The position numbers and the translations under genes were made by a program. Below the pieces are notes generated by a model. That model was not told the DNA's origin. It saw nothing but the letters and a program-made list of their open reading frames with translations, and made no database searches. DNA of 64,000 nucleotides from Methanosarcina sp. MTP4 (lineage in GTDB: Archaea; Halobacteriota; Methanosarcinia; Methanosarcinales; Methanosarcinaceae). Shown here piece after piece: positions 59,236 to 64,000 of the stretch (its first letter is position 1; every line of letters begins with the position of its first letter). The DNA is taken from contig NZ_CP009505.1 of NCBI RefSeq assembly GCF_000970045.1, positions 2,418,001-2,482,000 of the forward strand. The letters are read 5' to 3'.

Positions 59236-59620
59236 GGCACCACCTGGGGGAGTAATTTGAAAATAAATACTGGGAACTAATATTGGGAATTAATATTGGG
59301 AATTAATATTGGGAATTAATATTGGGAATTAATATTGGGAATTAATATTGGGAATTAATATTGGGAATTAATACTGGGAATTAATACTGGGAATTAATAC
59401 TGGGAATTAATACTGGGAATTAATATTGAAAATCGAGGATTTGAATAAAAAGCAAAGAGTATAATATATTAAATTTATTTAATGCTTAATAGAAGTTACG
59501 CACTTGGGAAGTAAAAACAAGCACATGAGACCTTACCAATAAAATAATTATTTAGATAGTTTGGAGTCTCATCCCACTGTTTTTTTGTTTCAACTGCGTA
59601 AGTCCTGGCTTAAATTTTTA
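59236..59620. repeat. 13-bp tandem repeat between the two BrxD-like ATPase genes
   Basis: Bases 59268-59428 carry about twelve copies of a 13-bp unit (ATTGGGAATTAAT, later ACTGGGAATTAAT). No gene is seen. The array lies upstream of the larger ATPase gene and could change its promoter strength by copy number. Confidence 0.95.
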
Positions 59621-60865
59621 TCAGGTTTTCTCCGCCCCCTTCGCATTTTCCATACTGTTTGCTTTCAGGGCATGGAAGGAAGGAACAATCAGCTGGACAA
59701 AGAGGCGGTTGTATGCGATTTCTCCGTAGCTTTCCTGGTCGGCTTTTTCAGCAACTTCCCTGATCGTGGTTTCCAGTTCGGCCTCATCGAATTTCACTTC
59801 GTGGGCGATTTCGTAGATCCTGGCAAGCTTTGCCCCGATTTCGATCAGGAGGTCCACGGGGTCTTTTGAGAGGTTTTCAAGGTCAATCTTGACTCCCGTG
59901 GGGTTGATTTCTCCTTCAAAGGTGGTCGAAAGGCGCTGGTTGAGGGCTTCGTAGACATTTGTCCTGCCTTCCAGGAAGCTCTCGTCAGGCACGGCATAGA
60001 AGACCATGGTCCCTTTCAGGGCACCCCGGCTGCAGGCATCCACCAGTTCCCTGAGGTTCTGGAGGAGGGTGCTGCGTTCCCTTGTGCTCATGCTAGGGGT
60101 CTGTTCGGCTTCGTCCAGCAGGACTATAAGCCCCGAATACCCGGTTTTCAAAACAAACTGGACAAGACAGCGGAGCATTTTGAAGGCTGTTGACCTGTCA
60201 ATTTTCTCATATATGTGGAGCTCGGTTAACAGTTTCGAGGAGGGGTTTTCTCCTTTCAGCCACTGCACAATGAGGTCGAAAAGTTCTTCCTCTCCCTGGT
60301 AAAGGGCAGTAAAAGCTTTTTTCACCGCGTTCTGGAAACTTGTGCTTTCAAAGGACCCAAGTGCCCGGAGGTAATTTTCCACCTCCTCTCCCGGACGGTA
60401 GGGGGGAACCAGGGGCAAAATCTCAATGGTTTCCCTGTACCACTTTCTCAATACCGCCTCAATCCCTTTTTCAGGTTCATCCAGAAGGGCGGCAGTTTCC
60501 TGGGGGAAGATCAGATTGGAAACAATGGCCCTGTACACCTCTTCCAGCTTGTGGAAGGGCACGGAATTGGCACTCAGCTCGATGTAAGAAGTGATGTAAT
60601 TATGTTCCCAGGCCCTCCCGAGTACATTGTACAGGAAATGGGTCTTACCCCCTCCGTAGGCTCCCACGACCATTTTGAAGGAGCTACCGCCGTATTTTAT
60701 GTAGTCTTTCAGGTACTCGGCTTCGATCGTTTCCATGTACCTGTCCAGGCCCGCCGTGAAAAACTGGTATCCGTAAAGGGGAGGCTGTCCGGTCCCTCCT
60801 ACCTCGTTTATGATCCGCTTTGCCAGGGTCCTGTCGAGATTTTCAAATTCGGTTTCATCACCCAT
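59621..60865 (-). CDS. BrxD-like (DUF2791-type) ATPase
   Basis: A 414-residue P-loop ATPase of the BREX BrxD kind. The start region (FENLDRTLAKRIINEVGGTGQPP) is followed by YGYQFFTAGLDRYMETIE, Walker A GAYGGGKT (res. 68-75), NSVPFHKLEEVYRAIVSNL, Walker B LIVLLDEAEQT (Asp251, Glu252) and a sensor IFYAVPDESFLEG-like strand (MVFYAVPDESFLEGR). It lacks the long N-terminus of its paralogue. GGGAGAGG precedes the ATG, and the upstream gene ends 20 bases before it, so the two are one operon. The role is probably assembly on DNA or control of the helicase homologue; this is inferred from BrxD family context. Confidence 0.88.
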   Translation of the reverse strand: MGDETEFENLDRTLAKRIINEVGGTGQPPLYGYQFFTAGLDRYMETIEAEYLKDYIKYGGSSFKMVVGAYGGGKTHFLYNVLGRAWEHNYITSYIELSANSVPFHKLEEVYRAIVSNLIFPQETAALLDEPEKGIEAVLRKWYRETIEILPLVPPYRPGEEVENYLRALGSFESTSFQNAVKKAFTALYQGEEELFDLIVQWLKGENPSSKLLTELHIYEKIDRSTAFKMLRCLVQFVLKTGYSGLIVLLDEAEQTPSMSTRERSTLLQNLRELVDACSRGALKGTMVFYAVPDESFLEGRTNVYEALNQRLSTTFEGEINPTGVKIDLENLSKDPVDLLIEIGAKLARIYEIAHEVKFDEAELETTIREVAEKADQESYGEIAYNRLFVQLIVPSFHALKANSMENAKGAEKT

Positions 60866-60885
60866 CTTTCCTCTCCCTTTCTGTG

Positions 60886-61728
60886 TTACTTCACTTCCCT
60901 GAACTTAACCTGGGATATGGATTCGCCCAGGCCTTTTCCGGACTGCGGGGGGATCCAGAGGAAAGCTGATTTTCGTTTTGTTTCCGCTCTCCTTGCCGTT
61001 ATGAGCCTGAGTTCGAAACCTTCAAGCCTCCGCTTTCTCAAGCGTGAGAGGTCATAGCTGAACATGATCCGGCTGTATTCACCGTAGTATTTTTTCAGGG
61101 GGTTTTCCCTGAACTTTTTATCCTGAATGACAAAAGAGTACGCAGAAATGATCTCGGAAACCGGGATTTCTTCATCAAAATTCTTATTCTCCCGGAGCAG
61201 GCAGATCCTGTAGGCTTCCAGCAGGTTGTTCAGGAACTCGTCGTCATCGAATTGCCTGCTGCTTATGGTTTCGTCCCATTCCAGCAGCTTTGCCGCAGTC
61301 AGGTCCGGGCTGGCTTTAACCGTGTCAATCCTCTCGAATTCGGGCCCGTAGTAGATGTCTACCTTATTTGCGTCCAGCTTTACCACAAACGTGTACATCG
61401 AGGTCCTGAGCCGCGGGTAATGGCCTTCCAGGGAAAAACCTTGGTCCTTCAGGTTTTCAGCCAGTTTTCGTCCGAAATCCGCCTTTACAAGGGCTTCGAG
61501 ACTTGAAATCTCAGCCCTGTATGCTTTAAGCTCCGAATTTATCCTGCCCTTAAAAACAGGGTCGAACAGGCAGTTTTCCAGGTACCTGTCCATTTTCTTC
61601 ACTTCGTCTTTCAGGATGCTCAAACGTCTGGAAGGGTTCTCTTCCTCTTTGCCAATTTTTCTAAGGGCCAGCCTCATGTTTTTTGCTAATGTGGCCTGGC
61701 TCCCGAGTTGTTTGATTATTTCTTCCAT
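60886..61728 (-). CDS. Helical protein at the head of the BrxD-like cluster
   Basis: A 280-residue protein of unknown family. The first 110 residues are strongly helical and charged (LALRKIGKEEENPSRRLSIL and RYLENCLFDPVFKGRINSELKAY), suited to coiled-coil packing. A mixed alpha/beta part follows (SMYTFVVKLDANKVDIYYGPEFE, a beta sheet), ending in helices and a basic tail (RLRKRRLEGFELRLITARR). GAGGG precedes ATG 61728. It is 20 bases upstream of the BrxD-like gene and likely encodes a structural partner of the ATPases. Confidence 0.75.
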   Translation of the reverse strand: MEEIIKQLGSQATLAKNMRLALRKIGKEEENPSRRLSILKDEVKKMDRYLENCLFDPVFKGRINSELKAYRAEISSLEALVKADFGRKLAENLKDQGFSLEGHYPRLRTSMYTFVVKLDANKVDIYYGPEFERIDTVKASPDLTAAKLLEWDETISSRQFDDDEFLNNLLEAYRICLLRENKNFDEEIPVSEIISAYSFVIQDKKFRENPLKKYYGEYSRIMFSYDLSRLRKRRLEGFELRLITARRAETKRKSAFLWIPPQSGKGLGESISQVKFREVK

Positions 61729-62436
61729 TCAAACCCTCGCGTCCTGCTCTCGTAGCAAAGTATCTTTATACGGAGTACATAAATCTGCCTATATTTATAT
61801 CTGAAGTGAATAATTCTATTTAAAATATAATAATATGGTATGTAATTTTTAATGCAAGGATTTTTCCGGAGAGACCCTTCAAATTTCACAAAAAAGATAG
61901 TCTGAGCTTCAACAATAAAGCTACTGCGAATTTTAACGAAAAAGTTAGCTGTTCTTGAGCCATGGGAGCCCCGGTATACCCTGGCCCTCAGCCAAAAGGA
62001 TCATCGAAGTTCGGTAAAAAAACGTTGAAATATCCATTTCAGGTCCATCTGCGGGGAGGCAACAGGCTCCTTTTCCATGTTTCTATAATAAAGCTTAAAT
62101 TGAGTGCAGTAATTACTGAATAAAATGTACTGACTGACCGGACCTGATAACCGGACTTGATAAACTAAATTATAACCGAAGCATGTAAAGAATAGGATGC
62201 TTTTACGCTCTAAAAGGAGCAGGTTTACTTCACCAATTAACCTTATCGATTAACCTTATCGATTAACCTTGTCGATTAACCTTATCGATCAACCTTGTCG
62301 ATTAACCTTATCGATTAACTTTATCAATCAACTTTATCAATCAACTTTATCAATCAACCTTATCAATCAACTTTATCAATCAACCTTATCAATCAACTTT
62401 ATCAATCAACCTTATCTTTCACAGGGAGACCCCCAC
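61729..62436. promoter_or_regulatory. Divergent region between the BrxD-like cluster and ileS
   Basis: No gene is seen. Bases 61790-61850 are A+T-rich and are the likely promoter of the leftward cluster. Bases 62232-62412 carry about fourteen copies of a 13-bp unit (AACCTTATCGATT, later AACTTTATCAATC) ending 25 bases before ileS. GGGAGACCCCCAC precedes its ATG. Confidence 0.6.
62232..62412. repeat. 13-bp tandem repeat upstream of ileS
   Basis: About fourteen copies of a 13-bp unit, graded from CTTATCGATTAAC-type on the left to CTTTATCAATCAA-type on the right, the usual sign of stepwise slippage. Confidence 0.95.
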
Positions 62437-64000
62437 ATGATAAAAGAAATTACTGCCAAGTATGATGCAGGACAAATCGAACAAAAGGTAACGCAATTCT
62501 GGGAAGACAGCGACGCGTACCGGAAGACCCGGGAACACCGCAAGCCCGGAAAAAAGCTCTTCTTCGTAGACGGCCCGCCCTACACCACAGGGCACATTCA
62601 CCTGGGGACTGCCTGGAACAAGATTATCAAGGACTCCATTCTCCGCTATTATTCCATGAATAACCGCAACATCATGGAGCGGCCGGGCTGGGACATGCAC
62701 GGACTGCCGATTGAGGTTAAGGTAGAAGGCTTGCTCGGCTTCAAGTCCAAGAAGGACATCGAGAGCTTCGGGGTAGGCAACTTCATCGGGAAGTGTAAGG
62801 AATTCGCCATCACCCAGAAGGAGGCTATGACAGAGCAGTTCGAGCGCCTCGGGACCTGGCTCTTGTGGGAAGACCCCTACATGACCCTGAAAGACGAGTA
62901 CATCGAAGCTGCCTGGTGGACTCTCAAGCAGGCCCAGGAAAAGGACCTCCTGGATGTGGGCAAGCGTGTGGTCAACTGGTGCCCCCGCTGCGAAACCGCA
63001 ATTGCAGACTCCGAGGTCGAGTATGAGGATAGGACCGACCCTTCCATCTATGTCAAGTTCAAGGTCAAGGGGGAGGAAAACACCTTCATCGTGATCTGGA
63101 CCACAACCCCCTGGACCATTCCCTCGAACATCGCCGTTGCTGTCCACCCCTCCTTTGAATACGCTAAGTTTAGGGTGGTAAGGCAGGACGGAAAGGAAGA
63201 AATCCTGATCGCCGCAACCCCCCTCATCGAAAACGTGCTCAAGAAGGGCAGGTACACGGACTACGAAATCCTTGAGACCATGCTCGGGGAAGACGTTGCA
63301 GGGCTTGAGTACGAAAGCCCGCTCGGGGACCTGGTGCCTGTCCAGAAAGAGTTCAAACACAACGTCTATGAGGCCGAATACGTAACTGCAGAAAATACTG
63401 GCTGTGTGCACATCGCCCCCGGACACGGGATGGACGACTTTGCCGTGGGGATCAAGAATAAGCTGCCCATTTTCTGTCCCGTAGGCCCTAACGGCTCTTA
63501 CACCGAAGAAGCAGGCAGCTACGCAGGCCAGAACATCCGGGAGGCAAACCCCGGGATCATCAAGGACCTGCAAGAGCGCGACCGCCTCCTTGCCGAAGAG
63601 ACCATCACCCACAGGTACGGGCACTGCTGGCGCTGCAAGACTCCGATCATCTACCTGGCAACAGAACAGTGGTTCCTTAAAATTACCGATCTCAAGGAAA
63701 AAATGCTCCAGGAAATCGATGCCGTGGACTGGTATCCTGACTGGGCAGGCTCAGCCCGTTTCAGGACCTGGGTGGAAGGCGCACGGGACTGGTGTATCTC
63801 CAGGCAGCGCTATTGGGGAGTCCCGATTCCGGTCTGGAAATGCCCGAAGTGTAACAGCATAGAGGTCATCGGGACCAAGGAAGAACTGATTGAGAGGTCC
63901 TCCAACGCAGGGGGGGAAATCGAGCTGCACCGGCCCTATGTGGACGAAGTGACCATCCCCTGTGAATGCGGCGGCGAGAAAAAGCGTGTTGAAGACGTCT
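62437..64000 (+). CDS. ileS: Isoleucyl-tRNA synthetase, 3' end outside window
   Basis: A class I aminoacyl-tRNA synthetase. The frame is open from ATG 62437 to the window edge (521 codons seen of a usual 1050 or so). Marks are the signature [17 protein letters not shown] (HIGH motif as HIHLG), [16 protein letters not shown], the zinc-type cysteines in [24 protein letters not shown], the CP1 editing domain ([25 protein letters not shown]), and [22 protein letters not shown]. The KMSKS loop is beyond the window. The ribosome site is GGGAG (62424-62428). Confidence 0.96.
   Translation, partial: MIKEITAKYDAGQIEQKVTQFWEDSDAYRKTREHRKPGKKLFFVDGPPYTTGHIHLGTAWNKIIKDSILRYYSMNNRNIMERPGWDMHGLPIEVKVEGLLGFKSKKDIESFGVGNFIGKCKEFAITQKEAMTEQFERLGTWLLWEDPYMTLKDEYIEAAWWTLKQAQEKDLLDVGKRVVNWCPRCETAIADSEVEYEDRTDPSIYVKFKVKGEENTFIVIWTTTPWTIPSNIAVAVHPSFEYAKFRVVRQDGKEEILIAATPLIENVLKKGRYTDYEILETMLGEDVAGLEYESPLGDLVPVQKEFKHNVYEAEYVTAENTGCVHIAPGHGMDDFAVGIKNKLPIFCPVGPNGSYTEEAGSYAGQNIREANPGIIKDLQERDRLLAEETITHRYGHCWRCKTPIIYLATEQWFLKITDLKEKMLQEIDAVDWYPDWAGSARFRTWVEGARDWCISRQRYWGVPIPVWKCPKCNSIEVIGTKEELIERSSNAGGEIELHRPYVDEVTIPCECGGEKKRVEDV

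Noticed and set aside
54201-61728. Complete BREX locus
   Set aside because: No BrxX/PglX methyltransferase, PglZ phosphatase, BrxC/PglY or PglW is present on either side; only BrxD-like and helicase-like parts are seen.
62419-63624. A 401-codon minus-strand frame
   Set aside because: It lies opposite ileS, whose plus frame is full of synthetase motifs; long antisense frames are common over such genes.

Overview
The window reads as chromosome of a methanogenic archaeon of the Methanosarcina type. The evidence is the gene content: archaeal D-aminoacyl-tRNA deacylase (DtdA), an F420H2-oxidase-type flavodiiron protein, an iron-sulfur flavoprotein, a NosD-repeat surface protein with a PGF-pre-PGF domain, stand-alone KaiC-type ATPases beside a response regulator, an archaeal-type intron in tRNA-Arg, and long A+T-rich intergenic regions. 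Several genes are of bacterial type (LonA, APC permease, GNATs), as is common in that genus. The species cannot be named from the sequence alone.

Layout. 0-6 kb: end of superoxide dismutase, a secreted protein, two alpha/beta hydrolases, an OpuAC-type betaine-binding lipoprotein, and a tiny AbrB-like gene. 5.8-9.5 kb: a possible structured RNA, a secreted protein, then an A+T-rich two-gene island (AAA ATPase plus a small putative PD-(D/E)XK nuclease) that looks like an imported defence module. 10-21.9 kb: LonA, two MarR regulators, a GNAT, a ferredoxin-fused aldo/keto reductase, an MMPL-type exporter, a desulforedoxin-like mini-protein, and a dtdA operon with two paralogous membrane proteins. 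22-30 kb: secreted proteins, the 1353-residue beta-helix surface protein, a Kv-like channel, and a small membrane protein with a YbjQ homologue. 30-41.4 kb: a glutamine synthetase family enzyme, flavodiiron protein, permease, an ornithine-decarboxylase-fold enzyme flanked by two copies of a structured RNA, a secreted protein and an iron-sulfur flavoprotein. 41.4-54 kb: a repeat-rich stretch with a pseudogene, tRNA-Leu, CutA, a site-2 protease, a K+ channel with a free RCK protein, two KaiC-like ATPases with a response regulator, intron-containing tRNA-Arg, a GNAT, a membrane protein, an LSm-like mini-protein and a fasciclin protein. 54-61.7 kb: a four-gene leftward cluster with two BrxD-like (DUF2791-type) ATPases, a coiled-coil protein and a helicase homologue with degraded motifs. 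62.4 kb to the end: start of ileS.

The two best candidates for an undescribed system are the ATPase/nuclease pair (7533-9458) and the twin-ATPase/dead-helicase cluster (54201-61728). The latter resembles part of BREX or Ter-associated DNA-processing loci but has no methyltransferase or PglZ. The paralogous RNAs at about 36.57-36.71 and 39.00-39.22 kb share one hairpin almost exactly and keep a second by compensatory change, which argues for real RNA genes.

The window is also unusual for the number of short tandem repeats (units of 8-68 bp) between genes. Each locus has its own sequence, and three more repeats sit in frame inside genes. A few dispersed hairpin-bearing repeats occur as well.
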